The notes beneath the pieces were generated by a model. It ran no database searches. It worked only from the letters and a program-made list of their open reading frames with translations, and was not told the DNA's origin. Shown here in pieces: positions 17,215 to 26,600 of a DNA stretch of 64,000 nucleotides. The translations under genes were made by a program, and so were the position numbers. The DNA comes from JAEXZL01 sp049943125 (GTDB lineage Bacteria; Bacillota; Clostridia; Clostridiales; Clostridiaceae). Numbering within the stretch: position 1 is the stretch's first letter; every line of letters begins with the position of its first letter. The DNA lies in assembly GCF_049943125.1 (NCBI RefSeq), contig NZ_CP188040.1, positions 3,348,001 to 3,412,000 on the forward strand. Reading direction: 5' to 3'.

Positions 17215-17913
17215 ATGAAATTTAAAAAGTTATTAGATAGCTTTAATTATGCTATAGAAGGTATTTTGTATTCAGTTAGGACCCAAAGGAATATGAGAAT
17301 CCATATGATTGCTACACTTCTGGTGCTTACTGCCTGCTTTATGTATGATATCAGCAAAGTAGAGCTTCTTATAATAACAATTACCATCACAATGGTAATT
17401 GCCACTGAGTTGATAAACACAGCTATAGAAAGTGCTATTGATGTGACTACTAATTATTATCATCCCCTGGCAAAGGTTGCTAAAAATACTTCTGCAGGAG
17501 CAGTATTGGTTACTGCTATAAACGCTGTTTTAGTAGGATATATAATATTTTGGGAACAGCTCACTGAGGTTTCCTTTACAGTTATTGAAAAGGTAAAACA
17601 AACAGAACCCTATATGATATTTATAATACTAGTAATTGTTTGTATAGTAACAATTATTGTAAAAGCTATTTATGGTGAGGGCACACCATTAAAAGGGGGT
17701 CTACCCAGCGGGCACAGTTCTATTTCCTTTTCAATTGCTACAATAATAGCACTAATTACTGAAGAACCATTGCCTATAGCTCTAGCTTTTTTACTGGCTT
17801 TAGTAGTGGCCCAGAGCAGGGTGGATTCTAATGTTCATTCTGTACTAGAGGTGGTATTGGGGGCTATATTAGGTTCAGCTTTGACCCTATTACTTTTTCA
17901 AATATTTAGCTAA
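17215..17913 (+). CDS. DgkA-type undecaprenol kinase fused to PAP2 phosphatase
   Basis: The 232-residue membrane protein joins two enzymes. Residues 1-115 are a Gram-positive DgkA (undecaprenol/diacylglycerol kinase) with the motif ATELINTAIESAIDV and three helices. Residues about 135-232 are a PAP2 phosphatase with PSGHS and the SRVDSNVHSVLEVVLG motif; the first PAP2 motif is degenerate, with KAIYGEGTPLKGG in its place. Kinase plus phosphatase on one chain fits recycling of undecaprenyl lipid carriers for wall synthesis; this substrate is inferred. The SD is GAGGGTGG. Confidence 0.88.
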   Translation: MKFKKLLDSFNYAIEGILYSVRTQRNMRIHMIATLLVLTACFMYDISKVELLIITITITMVIATELINTAIESAIDVTTNYYHPLAKVAKNTSAGAVLVTAINAVLVGYIIFWEQLTEVSFTVIEKVKQTEPYMIFIILVIVCIVTIIVKAIYGEGTPLKGGLPSGHSSISFSIATIIALITEEPLPIALAFLLALVVAQSRVDSNVHSVLEVVLGAILGSALTLLLFQIFS

Positions 17914-17955
17914 AATATGGTTAAAATATACGTAAAATCTATGGAGGAGTGTAAA

Positions 17956-18357
17956 ATGGATATTAATGAGTTAGTTACTGGAGCGTTAGAAGCAAGGGAA
18001 AAAGCTTATGCGCCATATTCACAATTTAAGGTAGGAGCAGCTGTTTTAGTTGAGGATAATAGTATTTATAGAGGCTGTAATATAGAGAATGCATCCTTTG
18101 GAGCCACTAATTGCGCGGAGAGAACTGCTATTTTTAAAGCTGTGTCAGAGGGGCATAAGGCTATAAAGGCTGTTGCTGTTACCGGTGATCCCAATGGATA
18201 TACCTTTCCTTGTGGCATTTGCAGACAGGTAATTGCGGAATTTGCTGAGGATGGTAATATACCAATAATTATTGTTAAAAATAAAGAAGATTACATTACT
18301 AAAACACTAGATGAAATTTTACCAGGTTCCTTTACAAAAAAGGATCTTAATAGCTAA
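17956..18357 (+). CDS. cdd: Cytidine deaminase
   Basis: Cdd deaminates cytidine and deoxycytidine in pyrimidine salvage. Start ATG 17956 follows GGAGG at the right spacing; an in-frame ATG at 17917 has no SD. The 133-residue product has the normal tetrameric-type length, the catalytic CAE in NCAERTAIF and the zinc motif PCGICRQ. It sits between dgkA-PAP2 and era, the conserved Firmicute order. Confidence 0.97.
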   Translation: MDINELVTGALEAREKAYAPYSQFKVGAAVLVEDNSIYRGCNIENASFGATNCAERTAIFKAVSEGHKAIKAVAVTGDPNGYTFPCGICRQVIAEFAEDGNIPIIIVKNKEDYITKTLDEILPGSFTKKDLNS

Positions 18358-18366
18358 GGAGGAAAT

Positions 18367-19257
18367 ATGTTTAAGTCAGGATTTGTTACAATAATTGGAA
18401 GACCTAACGTTGGAAAATCAACATTATTGAATCAATTAATGGGTGAAAAACTCTCAATTGTATCTAGTAAACCTCAAACTACTAGAAATAGCATGAATAT
18501 TATACTTAATGGAGATGATTATCAAATTGTATTCGTTGATACTCCAGGTATTCATAAACCTAGACATAAGCTGGGGGAGTACATGGTTAATGCCGCTAAG
18601 GATGCAGCTAAAGAAGTTGATCTAGTTCTTTTTTTAACCACCCCAGAGGGCGAGGTTACAAAAAGTGATGCTCTGATACTTGAGGATTTAAAAAATAAAA
18701 ATGCTCCGGTATTTTTGGTGGTAAATAAGGTGGATGAGAATACCCAGGATAAGGTAGCAAAAACCTTAGCTTCCTACAGTAATATCATAACCTTTGAGGA
18801 GATAGTACCAATCTCTGCCCTAAAGGGTAAGAATATCAATACTCTTCTAGAACTTATGATCAAAAGACTACCAGAAGGGCCTAAATATTATCCTGATGAT
18901 ATTACTGCAGATGTTCAAGAAAGATTTATTGTAAGCGAGATAATAAGAGAAAAGGCCTTAAGGCTTTTAAATGAAGAAGTTCCCCATGGAATTGCTATTG
19001 ATATTATTCAAATGAAAGAAACAGATAATAATTCTTATCACATTGAAGCTGATCTAGTATGCGAAAAAGATTCTCATAAGGCTATAATAATCGGAAAAAA
19101 CGGCCAAACCTTAAAGAAGATCGGACAATACGCTCGAATGGATATAGAAAAGTTTTTAGATAGTAAGGTTTACTTAAAGATTTTTGTTAAGGTTAGAAAG
19201 GATTGGAGAGACAATCCACTGTTTCTGAAAGAGTTTGGTTATAAAAAGAATAAATAG
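18367..19257 (+). CDS. era: GTPase Era
   Basis: Era is a GTPase that binds the 3' end of 16S rRNA in 30S assembly. The 296-residue protein has G1 GRPNVGKST at its N terminus, the T of the SKPQTTRN G2 region, DTPGIHKPRH (G3) and VNKVD (G4), then the C-terminal KH domain with VCEKDSHKAIIIGKNGQTLKKIG. SD AAGGAGG. Together with YbeY this is a ribosome-maturation cluster. Confidence 0.98.
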   Translation: MFKSGFVTIIGRPNVGKSTLLNQLMGEKLSIVSSKPQTTRNSMNIILNGDDYQIVFVDTPGIHKPRHKLGEYMVNAAKDAAKEVDLVLFLTTPEGEVTKSDALILEDLKNKNAPVFLVVNKVDENTQDKVAKTLASYSNIITFEEIVPISALKGKNINTLLELMIKRLPEGPKYYPDDITADVQERFIVSEIIREKALRLLNEEVPHGIAIDIIQMKETDNNSYHIEADLVCEKDSHKAIIIGKNGQTLKKIGQYARMDIEKFLDSKVYLKIFVKVRKDWRDNPLFLKEFGYKKNK

Positions 19258-19275
19258 TCCTAAGGAGATGATAAT

Positions 19276-20010
19276 CTGACAGCAATTGAAAGTCATGGAG
19301 TAATTATAAAGGCTCAGGACTATAAAGAAAATGATAAATTATTATGGATATTTACCGAGAAGTTTGGCAAAATTACTGCTATTTCTAAGGGATCTAAAAA
19401 AAATAAAAATAAACTCATGCCTTTAAGTATGCCCTTCTCCTTTGGACAATATATGCTTTTTAAAGGCAAAAATTTATACAATCTAACGGATGGGAGAATT
19501 ATTAGTTCTTTTCAGGGTCTGCTTAAGGATTTTGAAAAACTGACTTATGGATCTTACCTCTGCGAGCTTATAGATATATCTCTTCCGGAAGGAGAAGTAA
19601 ATCCACTTCTTTTCAAGGAGTTGGTTACGGCTCTATATTTATTAAATACTGATGCTTTAGAAAATGAGGTGCTTATAAGAGCCTTTGAGCTTAAGCTCTT
19701 AAAATACACTGGCTATGGTTTAAATTTGACTTCCTGTGCTAGCTGTAAAAAAGCAATCAGTACTTCAGAATACATAAATGTAAATTTGTATGGTGGAGTT
19801 TGTGAAAGCTGTTCTAAAATTAATACTGTAGAAGTTTCTAAAGGTGCATATAATACTCTTAGATTTTTATCAGGGACCTCCCTTGACAAAATATATAAAC
19901 TTAATATTACCAGAGAGGCGAAGGATGAAATTAAAAAAATTTTAACCTATATAATTGCTACAAGCTATGGTAGAAAGCCAAAAAGCTTGGAGCTATTAAA
20001 TAACTTATAA
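19276..20010 (+). CDS. recO: DNA repair protein RecO, apparent CTG start
   Basis: RecO loads RecA through RecF/RecR and anneals strands. The conserved N terminus (TAIESHGVIIKAQDYKENDKLLWIFTEKFGKITAISKG) lies upstream of the first in-frame ATG (19417). The only plausible initiator is CTG 19276, eight bases after a strong AAGGAG (19262-19267); the nearby ATG at 19268 is out of frame. This gives 244 residues, the usual length. The zinc-type cysteines CASC and CESC occur in the C-terminal half. It follows era by 18 bp. Confidence 0.9.
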   Translation: MTAIESHGVIIKAQDYKENDKLLWIFTEKFGKITAISKGSKKNKNKLMPLSMPFSFGQYMLFKGKNLYNLTDGRIISSFQGLLKDFEKLTYGSYLCELIDISLPEGEVNPLLFKELVTALYLLNTDALENEVLIRAFELKLLKYTGYGLNLTSCASCKKAISTSEYINVNLYGGVCESCSKINTVEVSKGAYNTLRFLSGTSLDKIYKLNITREAKDEIKKILTYIIATSYGRKPKSLELLNNL

Positions 20011-20021
20011 GGAGTGATATC

Positions 20022-20657
20022 ATGGACATAACATTAGAAAAGGTAGAACAAGTTATTTCAAGAACTGGAGCTACCTATGGTGAAGCAAAGGAGGCTTTAA
20101 TTGCATCAGAGGGTGATGTTTTAGATGCTATTATTTATCTAGAAAGTAAAAAAGGTTTTTCTGAAAAAAGTAAAAAGTTTAAAGAAGAGGCTTTTAACAG
20201 CTTTGAGGATCTTAAACAAAGAATTAACGGCATAATAGAAAAAGGCAATGTATCAAGAATAGTTGTAAAAAAGGAAGATAGAATTTTAGTAGATGTTCCA
20301 GTTAATGCCGGAGTAGCGGTAGGTGTTATAGCACTTATCTGGACTCCGATAATTTTGGCTATAGGTTTTGTTACCACTGTCGCCTTTAATCTTACTTTTG
20401 AAATTACTAAGGAAGACGGTTCTGTAGAAGTGATTAATGCAGTAATTAAAAAATCTATGAAAGACGCACAGGGGGTCTTCAATGATCTTGCTGACAATGT
20501 AAAAAGTAAGTTCGATGATATGAAAAGCAGCATAAGAAAAGAAAATGATGAGAAATCTGATAAATATGATGAAAATATGTATACCTATACTGTTGATTTT
20601 AACGATGAAGACAGTGATGTAAATAACGATAGCAATGAGGACAATAAAGGGGAGTAA
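20022..20657 (+). CDS. DUF4342 protein with UBA-like N-terminal domain
   Basis: A 211-residue protein of unknown function. Residues 1-45 look like a UBA/TS-N helical domain (EKVEQVISRTGATYGEAKEALIASEGDVLDAIIYL). Residues about 70-145 fit DUF4342, with one hydrophobic hairpin (GVAVGVIALIWTPIILAIGFVTTVAF) that may be membrane-associated. The tail is very acidic (Asp, Asn, Glu). The gene follows recO by 11 bp and ends inside a terminator stem-loop. Domain names are from memory of the family. Confidence 0.75.
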   Translation: MDITLEKVEQVISRTGATYGEAKEALIASEGDVLDAIIYLESKKGFSEKSKKFKEEAFNSFEDLKQRINGIIEKGNVSRIVVKKEDRILVDVPVNAGVAVGVIALIWTPIILAIGFVTTVAFNLTFEITKEDGSVEVINAVIKKSMKDAQGVFNDLADNVKSKFDDMKSSIRKENDEKSDKYDENMYTYTVDFNDEDSDVNNDSNEDNKGE

Positions 20658-20666
20658 TCCCCTTTT
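20646..20666 (+). terminator. Terminator overlapping the end of the DUF4342 gene
   Basis: AAAGGGG (20646-20652) pairs with CCCCTTTT (20659-20666); the TAA stop lies in the loop. The T tail is short. It would end the long yqfC-to-DUF4342 transcript. Confidence 0.6.
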
Positions 20667-20844
20667 GTAGTACCTTACAATAATTCTATAAGCTAATTGA
20701 ACTATATGTAGATTATTCGGAAGACTATTAAATTTACTAATATTTCTCTTTTAATTATTTTTTAAAATGTTATAATAATGTATAGGTCGTTATCATAGTG
20801 ACGTTTGTGTATACTTTTTCAATTAGCTAGAAGGATGTGAGGGT

Positions 20845-21477
20845 ATGAATTTAAGCTCTAGACAAGAGAAGATTATAGATATGGTAAAAGAAGCTCAGCC
20901 GATAACCAGTGAAGCTTTAGCGTCCAACCTTGGCGTTACTAGAGCAGCTTTAAGACCTGATCTGGCTATATTGACTATGACAGGGATATTAGAAGCAAGA
21001 CCCAAGGTAGGATATATTTATACCAACAAGCCTTATGGAGGCTTTGTATATGATTATATCATGAAGACTACAGCGGATTCTGTGATGTCTAAACCTGTTT
21101 CAGTAGAAGAAAATACTATGGTATATGACGCAATATTAAACCTATTCCTGCACGATGTTGGCAGTTTAACTGTTGAAAGTAACGGATTTCTTATCGGAAA
21201 GGTTTCTAGAAAAGACTTTCTAAAAATCACTATGGGTTCAGCAGATCTTCATAAGGTTCCTGTAGGAGTAATAATGACTAGGATGCCTAATTTAATTACA
21301 GCAGAACCAAAGGAAAATATTTATGAGGTGGCTAAAAAAATTATCCATCATGAGATTGATAGTGTTCCAGTAGTGAAAAAAGAAATTCATAACGGTAGAG
21401 AACAGCTGAAGATTTTAGGGAAGGTTTCCAAAACTAATATCACTAAGCTTTTTTTAAAGCTCTGTGAACTAAAATAG
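20845..21477 (+). CDS. CcpN-like regulator (HTH plus paired CBS domains)
   Basis: A 210-residue transcriptional regulator. Residues 1-60 form a DeoR-like helix-turn-helix (SRQEKIIDMVKEAQPITSEALASNLGVTRAALRPDLAIL), followed by two CBS domains (from MKTTADSVMSKPVSV and from GVIMTRMPNLITAEP) that would bind an adenine nucleotide. In Bacillus CcpN represses gluconeogenic genes. Here it lies directly upstream of ppdK, so control of pyruvate-phosphate metabolism is likely. I assign CcpN-like rather than a firm ccpN. Confidence 0.85.
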   Translation: MNLSSRQEKIIDMVKEAQPITSEALASNLGVTRAALRPDLAILTMTGILEARPKVGYIYTNKPYGGFVYDYIMKTTADSVMSKPVSVEENTMVYDAILNLFLHDVGSLTVESNGFLIGKVSRKDFLKITMGSADLHKVPVGVIMTRMPNLITAEPKENIYEVAKKIIHHEIDSVPVVKKEIHNGREQLKILGKVSKTNITKLFLKLCELK

Positions 21478-21485
21478 TAAGCTCT

Positions 21486-21503
21486 CAGGTGTTAAAACAC
21501 CTG
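21486..21503 (+). promoter_or_regulatory. Perfect palindrome between the CcpN-like gene and ppdK
   Basis: CAGGTGTT (21486-21493), AA, AACACCTG (21496-21503). No T run follows, so it is a poor terminator. It could be an operator for the adjacent regulator or an mRNA processing hairpin in the ppdK leader. Confidence 0.5.
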
Positions 21504-21541
21504 TTAGTACACATAAATTATAACGAATGGAGGAATTGTCA

Positions 21542-24169
21542 ATGGATAAGAAGTTTGTATACCTTTTTAGTGAAGGTAACGCATCCATGAAAAATTTGCT
21601 CGGTGGTAAAGGAGCTAACCTTGCAGAGATGACAAGCTTAGGTATTCCAGTACCTCAAGGCTTTACTGTAACCACTGAAGCATGTAATAAGTATTATGAG
21701 GATGGTAAGGTTATAGCTCAAGAAGTTATTAATCAGATAGAATCGAAAATGAAGGAGCTTGAAAATATTACTGGAAAAGAATTCGGTAATGTAGAGAAGC
21801 CTCTATTAGTATCTGTAAGATCCGGTGCAAGAGCATCTATGCCTGGTATGATGGATACTATATTAAATCTCGGTCTTAATGATGATACTGTTGAAGCTAT
21901 GGCTAAGTTAACAGGAAATCCAAGATTTGCATATGATTCCTATAGAAGATTCATACAAATGTTTGCAGACGTTGTAATGGGTGTAGAAAAGAGATTATTT
22001 GAAGATTTAATGGATAAAATGAAAGAAGAAAAGGGAGTTCATCTTGATACAGACCTTGATGCTGATGATTTAAAGAAGCTTGTTGGTCAATTCATGGAGC
22101 TCTATAAAAAAGAAAAGGGAGAAGACTTCCCAACAGATCCAAAAATGCAGCTTATAGAATCTGTTACTGCTGTATTTAGATCATGGGACAACCCTAGAGC
22201 TAATGTTTATAGAAGGCTTAATGATATACCTTCTAGCTGGGGAACAGCGGTAAATGTTCAGGAGATGGTTTTTGGTAACAAGGGTGAAACCTCTGGTACT
22301 GGAGTTGCTTTCTCAAGGAATCCAGCTACCGGTGAAAATAAGGTATATGGTGAGTATTTAATGAATGCACAGGGTGAGGACGTAGTTGCTGGTATTAGAA
22401 CTCCACAACCTATTGATCATCTTGAAGAGCAAATGCCTGAAATTTACAAGCAATTTGTTGATATAGTTAATACTTTAGAGAAGCATTATAAAGATATGCA
22501 GGACATGGAATTTACCATTGAAGATGGAAAGCTTTATTTCCTTCAAACAAGAAATGGTAAGAGAACTGCACAAGCTGCTTTAAAAATAGCTGTTGACCTA
22601 GTGGAAGAAGGAATGAACACTAAGGAAGAAGCTATATTAAAGGTTGATCCAAAGCAGTTAGATACACTACTTCACCCAGCTTTTGATCAAGAAGGTTTAG
22701 ATAATGCTACACCTATAGCTAAGGGACTACCAGCTTCACCAGGAGCTGCTTGTGGTAAGATTGCCTTTACAGCTGAAGAAGCAAAGGATAGAGCTGCTGC
22801 AGGAGAAAAGGTAGTACTTGTTAGATTAGAAACTTCACCAGAGGATATTGAAGGAATGGTTGCTGCAGAAGGTATCCTTACAGTAAGAGGTGGAATGACA
22901 TCTCATGCTGCTGTTGTTGCTAGAGGAATGGGAACCTGCTGTGTTGCTGGCTGTGGTGAATTAAAGGTAGATGAAGTAAATAAGACAGTAACTGTAAATG
23001 GAAAAACATATACATCTAATGATTATCTATCCTTAGATGGAAGTACCGGTAATGTATATGGAGAAGCTTTAAATACAGTAGCTCCAGAGATATCCGGACA
23101 TTTTGAAACCTTAATGAACTGGGCTGATGAAATCAGAGCATTAAAGGTTAGAGCAAATGCTGATTCTCCAAGAGATGCAAAACAAGCTGTAGAGTTTGGT
23201 GCTGAAGGAATAGGTCTATGCAGAACAGAGCATATGTTCTTTGCAGAAGATAGAATAGCTGCTGTTAGAGAAATGATAGTATCTAAGAGTGAAGAACAGA
23301 GAAGAAAAGCATTAGATAAGATTCTTCCAATGCAGAGAGAAGACTTTATAGGTCTTTATGAGACTATGGAAGAAAGACCGGTTACTATAAGATTCTTAGA
23401 TCCACCACTACATGAGTTCTTACCTCAGATTGATGAGGAAATTAAAGCTCTTGCTAAAGAGATGGGACTAACCTTCGAAGAGTTGAAGGCAACTATTGAA
23501 TCACTTCATGAGTTTAACCCAATGATGGGTCACAGAGGCTGCAGACTTGCTGTTTCATATCCTGAAATAGCTGAAATGCAGACAAGAGCTGTTATTGAAG
23601 CTGCTATCCAGGTTAAGAATAACAAAGGCTTTAACATAGTTCCAGAAATAATGATACCTCTAGTAGGTGAAATAAAAGAGCTTAAGTATGTTAAGGATAT
23701 AGTGGTTGCTACAGCTAAAAAGGTTATAGAGGAAAATGGCGTGGAATTAGATTATCAAGTTGGTACTATGATAGAGATTCCAAGAGCTGCTCTTCTTGCT
23801 GATGAAATAGCTAAGGAAGCAGAATTCTTCTCCTTTGGAACTAATGACCTTACTCAGATGACCTTTGGTTTCTCCAGAGATGATGCTGGTAAGTTCCTTC
23901 AGGATTATTATGAAAAGAAGATATACGAGCAGGATCCATTTGCTAAGCTTGACCAGTCTGGTGTAGGTCAGTTAGTTCAGATGGCAGCTGAAAAAGGAAA
24001 AGCTACAAGAGCTAATATTAAATTAGGTATCTGCGGAGAGCACGGTGGAGATCCAAGTTCTGTAGAATTCTGCCATAACATTGGCTTAAACTACGTATCT
24101 TGTTCACCATTCAGAGTTCCTCTTGCTAGACTTGCGGCTGCACAAGCACAGGTTAAGAATAAGAGATAA
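21542..24169 (+). CDS. ppdK: Pyruvate, phosphate dikinase
   Basis: PPDK interconverts pyruvate + ATP + Pi and PEP + AMP + PPi, central to glycolysis or gluconeogenesis in anaerobes. I place the start at ATG 21542 with GGAGG at 21529-21533; the ATG at 21527 overlaps that SD. The product is 875 residues. The N-terminal nucleotide-binding domain begins KKFVYLFSEGNASMKNLLGGKGANLAEM, the phosphohistidine domain has GGMTSHAAVVARGMG, and the C-terminal PEP domain has GLCRTEHMFF and GICGEHGGDP. It lies behind the CcpN-like regulator and ends at a strong terminator. Confidence 0.98.
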   Translation: MDKKFVYLFSEGNASMKNLLGGKGANLAEMTSLGIPVPQGFTVTTEACNKYYEDGKVIAQEVINQIESKMKELENITGKEFGNVEKPLLVSVRSGARASMPGMMDTILNLGLNDDTVEAMAKLTGNPRFAYDSYRRFIQMFADVVMGVEKRLFEDLMDKMKEEKGVHLDTDLDADDLKKLVGQFMELYKKEKGEDFPTDPKMQLIESVTAVFRSWDNPRANVYRRLNDIPSSWGTAVNVQEMVFGNKGETSGTGVAFSRNPATGENKVYGEYLMNAQGEDVVAGIRTPQPIDHLEEQMPEIYKQFVDIVNTLEKHYKDMQDMEFTIEDGKLYFLQTRNGKRTAQAALKIAVDLVEEGMNTKEEAILKVDPKQLDTLLHPAFDQEGLDNATPIAKGLPASPGAACGKIAFTAEEAKDRAAAGEKVVLVRLETSPEDIEGMVAAEGILTVRGGMTSHAAVVARGMGTCCVAGCGELKVDEVNKTVTVNGKTYTSNDYLSLDGSTGNVYGEALNTVAPEISGHFETLMNWADEIRALKVRANADSPRDAKQAVEFGAEGIGLCRTEHMFFAEDRIAAVREMIVSKSEEQRRKALDKILPMQREDFIGLYETMEERPVTIRFLDPPLHEFLPQIDEEIKALAKEMGLTFEELKATIESLHEFNPMMGHRGCRLAVSYPEIAEMQTRAVIEAAIQVKNNKGFNIVPEIMIPLVGEIKELKYVKDIVVATAKKVIEENGVELDYQVGTMIEIPRAALLADEIAKEAEFFSFGTNDLTQMTFGFSRDDAGKFLQDYYEKKIYEQDPFAKLDQSGVGQLVQMAAEKGKATRANIKLGICGEHGGDPSSVEFCHNIGLNYVSCSPFRVPLARLAAAQAQVKNKR

Positions 24170-24173
24170 ATAT

Positions 24174-24195
24174 AAAAGGCCCTTCGGGGCCTTTT
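24174..24195 (+). terminator. Terminator after ppdK
   Basis: AAAAGGCCC (24174-24182), a TTCG tetraloop, then GGGCCTTTT (24187-24195). The symmetric A/T flanks let it serve the convergent cotS-like gene as well. Confidence 0.93.
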
Positions 24196-24205
24196 ATTCT
24201 CTATA

Positions 24206-25273
24206 TTACCTCATATTAAAATGATAGTTTGCTTCTAATATTTTTTTAAAGTCTTTCAAAAACTTAAGGTGAAATTCATCATGTTCCACTGCTTTTGTTA
24301 GCAAAGAAACGAAGGCAGTTTTATTACATTTATTAAAATTGTTATAATAATCTCTGGATATTTTCCAAAATTTTTGCGGAAAACATAGATAAATATAAAT
24401 ATATTTCAAGTCATCTGGTGTTAAGGGATTAATACTGCTATATGCTGATATGCAATCAGCTGCTAACTCAATATTCCAGCGGGTATTACTTCTTTTTAAT
24501 AGCCGTCTTAAAAAATAACTTAAATCATGAGCACAATAATCTATTGAACATTTATCGAAATCAATAACCCATATCTGATCATTTTTATCAAAGAGTATAT
24601 TTTTGTTAACATAGTCTAAATGGCATAAAGAGGTAGATAAATTTGATATGTCTATGGTAGATGCTATATCCGTTGATACAGAAGCCAGTGTATAGTTATC
24701 TCTATAATGGTCTAAAAATACTTTTGAGAATTTATCCTTTTTGCTCAAAGCCTCGCTATAGCATTGAATGATATTTTCAGTATGTTTCATTACTGAAGCA
24801 TAAATATCATCCTTTTGTACTCTTTTTGTACTACCTTTAATAGGAATAAAACCTTTTGTACTTTTGTGCATAAAGGCTAAATTTCTACAGGATTCCATCA
24901 CTTGCGCTCTGTTATCATAATTGCATTTCTCTCCTTCAATCCAAGGAGTAAGTATAAAAAGCATGCTATTGTAAGCTACATATCTACCACCATCAAGGGT
25001 AGGCAGCAGCTTAGGAACACTTATGCCATTCCTACTAAACCATTCTAGTGAAGAATATATAAATCTTAAATCAGATATTGAATAGTAAACTTTTTTTAAG
25101 CAGTAAGCTTTAGAAGCTGTCTCAATTTTATATACAGCTCTTTGTTTATCTGTGTCTTTGAACTTTATCTGTGTTATGTAGGATTTTTCCAATCCATAGG
25201 ATTTAAGAATTTTCTCTCTTAATATTTCTTGAGAGAGAAAACTATAATCCATTTCTTTTATTATTTCTGTCAT
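24206..25273 (-). CDS. CotS-like spore coat kinase (APH fold)
   Basis: A 355-residue member of the CotS/aminoglycoside-phosphotransferase-like kinase family, often associated with the spore coat. Start ATG at 25273 follows GGGAGGGAG; an upstream in-frame TTG at 25291 overlaps that SD. Kinase-like features are visible: the AVYKIETASKAYCLKKV lysine region, CHLDYVNKNILF (catalytic loop with Asp and Asn) and WVIDFDKCSIDY (metal-binding Asp). Substrate is unknown. It is transcribed alone, opposite to its neighbours. Confidence 0.82.
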   Translation of the reverse strand: MTEIIKEMDYSFLSQEILREKILKSYGLEKSYITQIKFKDTDKQRAVYKIETASKAYCLKKVYYSISDLRFIYSSLEWFSRNGISVPKLLPTLDGGRYVAYNSMLFILTPWIEGEKCNYDNRAQVMESCRNLAFMHKSTKGFIPIKGSTKRVQKDDIYASVMKHTENIIQCYSEALSKKDKFSKVFLDHYRDNYTLASVSTDIASTIDISNLSTSLCHLDYVNKNILFDKNDQIWVIDFDKCSIDYCAHDLSYFLRRLLKRSNTRWNIELAADCISAYSSINPLTPDDLKYIYIYLCFPQKFWKISRDYYNNFNKCNKTAFVSLLTKAVEHDEFHLKFLKDFKKILEANYHFNMR

Positions 25274-25428
25274 ACTGATGCTCCCTCCCAAAATATCTAT
25301 AATAGAAATATATTAATTTGGTCTGGAAAATATACTAATAATGGATATATGATGTAAAATATTAATTATATTTAAAAATGAAGGATTTAAAGGTGATTTG
25401 TAGAAATAAATATATAGAGGTGTAAAAT

Positions 25429-26457
25429 ATGAGTATAAGGGAAAAAATAGAGAAAATTGAAGAGTTGACTTTGATAAAAGAAGCTGCGTTATCTAAGAAT
25501 TCCACTGGAAGAGAAAAGTATGAACCTTTAGATGAGACTAGAACTGCATATATGGTGGATAGAGATAGAGTAATTCATTGCAAATCATTCAGAAGACTTA
25601 TGCATAAGACACAGGTGTATATTAAAACAACAGGAGATCACTATAGAACAAGATTAACTCATACCTTGGAGGTTTCTCAGATAGCTAGAACCATAGCAAG
25701 AGCCATAGGACTAAATGAAAACCTTGTTGAGGCTATTACCCTTGGCCATGATTTAGGTCATGTTCCTTTTGCTCATAATGGAGAAGAGGTATTAGCTCAG
25801 TTTTTACCTAAGGGATTCAAGCATAATGAACAAAGTGTTAGAGTAGTACGTTTTTTAGAAAAGGATGGAAGTGGACTAAATTTAAGTAATGAAGTCATTG
25901 ATGGCATATTATACCACTCTGGTTTCTCTAAGGCATCAAAAAGAGCTTCAACCTTAGAGGGGCAGATAGTAAAGTATAGTGATAAAATTGCTTATGTTAA
26001 TCATGATATTGATGATTCAATTAGAGCTGGTCTTCTGAGGACTCAGGATCTTCCAAAAGAAAGCATTAGTATTCTTGGGGAAAGTCATGGGAAAAGAATC
26101 GATACACTGGTTGGAGATATTGTGAAAACAACGGTTAATAATATCAGTAATGGGAAAATTGAAGTTAGCTTAAGTCCTGAAGTTGATAATGCGCTGTATA
26201 ATTTAAGGAGTTTTATGTTCAAAAATATATATAATGGTGCTTTTCTTAAGGAAGAAAGAGATAAGGCAAAGTTCATATTATGTCAGGTGATTGACCACTA
26301 CTATAAAAATCCTGAAAAGATGCCAGAGCTTTACAAGCAGGTTGTGGAAAGAGAAGGACTAGAAAGAGGAGTTGCGGACTATATAGCAGGGATGAGTGAC
26401 GACTATTGTCTGGTGCTATTCAATAAAATTTTTGTTCCTAAATTTGTTATTTATTAA
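25429..26457 (+). CDS. dgt: dGTP triphosphohydrolase-like HD protein
   Basis: A 342-residue HD-domain protein of the dGTPase family, which hydrolyses dNTPs to nucleosides and triphosphate. The metal residues H78 (RLTHTLEVSQ) and H107-D108 (LGHDLGHVPFAHNGE) are present, as is the YSDKIAYVNHDIDD motif. The N-terminal SFRRLMHKTQVY segment is typical. It lies upstream of dnaG-sigA, a common clostridial arrangement. Actual nucleotide preference cannot be read from sequence. Confidence 0.9.
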   Translation: MSIREKIEKIEELTLIKEAALSKNSTGREKYEPLDETRTAYMVDRDRVIHCKSFRRLMHKTQVYIKTTGDHYRTRLTHTLEVSQIARTIARAIGLNENLVEAITLGHDLGHVPFAHNGEEVLAQFLPKGFKHNEQSVRVVRFLEKDGSGLNLSNEVIDGILYHSGFSKASKRASTLEGQIVKYSDKIAYVNHDIDDSIRAGLLRTQDLPKESISILGESHGKRIDTLVGDIVKTTVNNISNGKIEVSLSPEVDNALYNLRSFMFKNIYNGAFLKEERDKAKFILCQVIDHYYKNPEKMPELYKQVVEREGLERGVADYIAGMSDDYCLVLFNKIFVPKFVIY

Positions 26458-26600
26458 GTTAATAAGGATAAATAAGAGAGTAAAAGGGGTAAACTATTTT
26501 TAATGAAGAATTTATTAACAAAAATAAGAAGGATATTTATATTTAATACAGAATATATAATAAGGCAAAAGCATAAAATATATTTTTTTAAAACCTAAGA

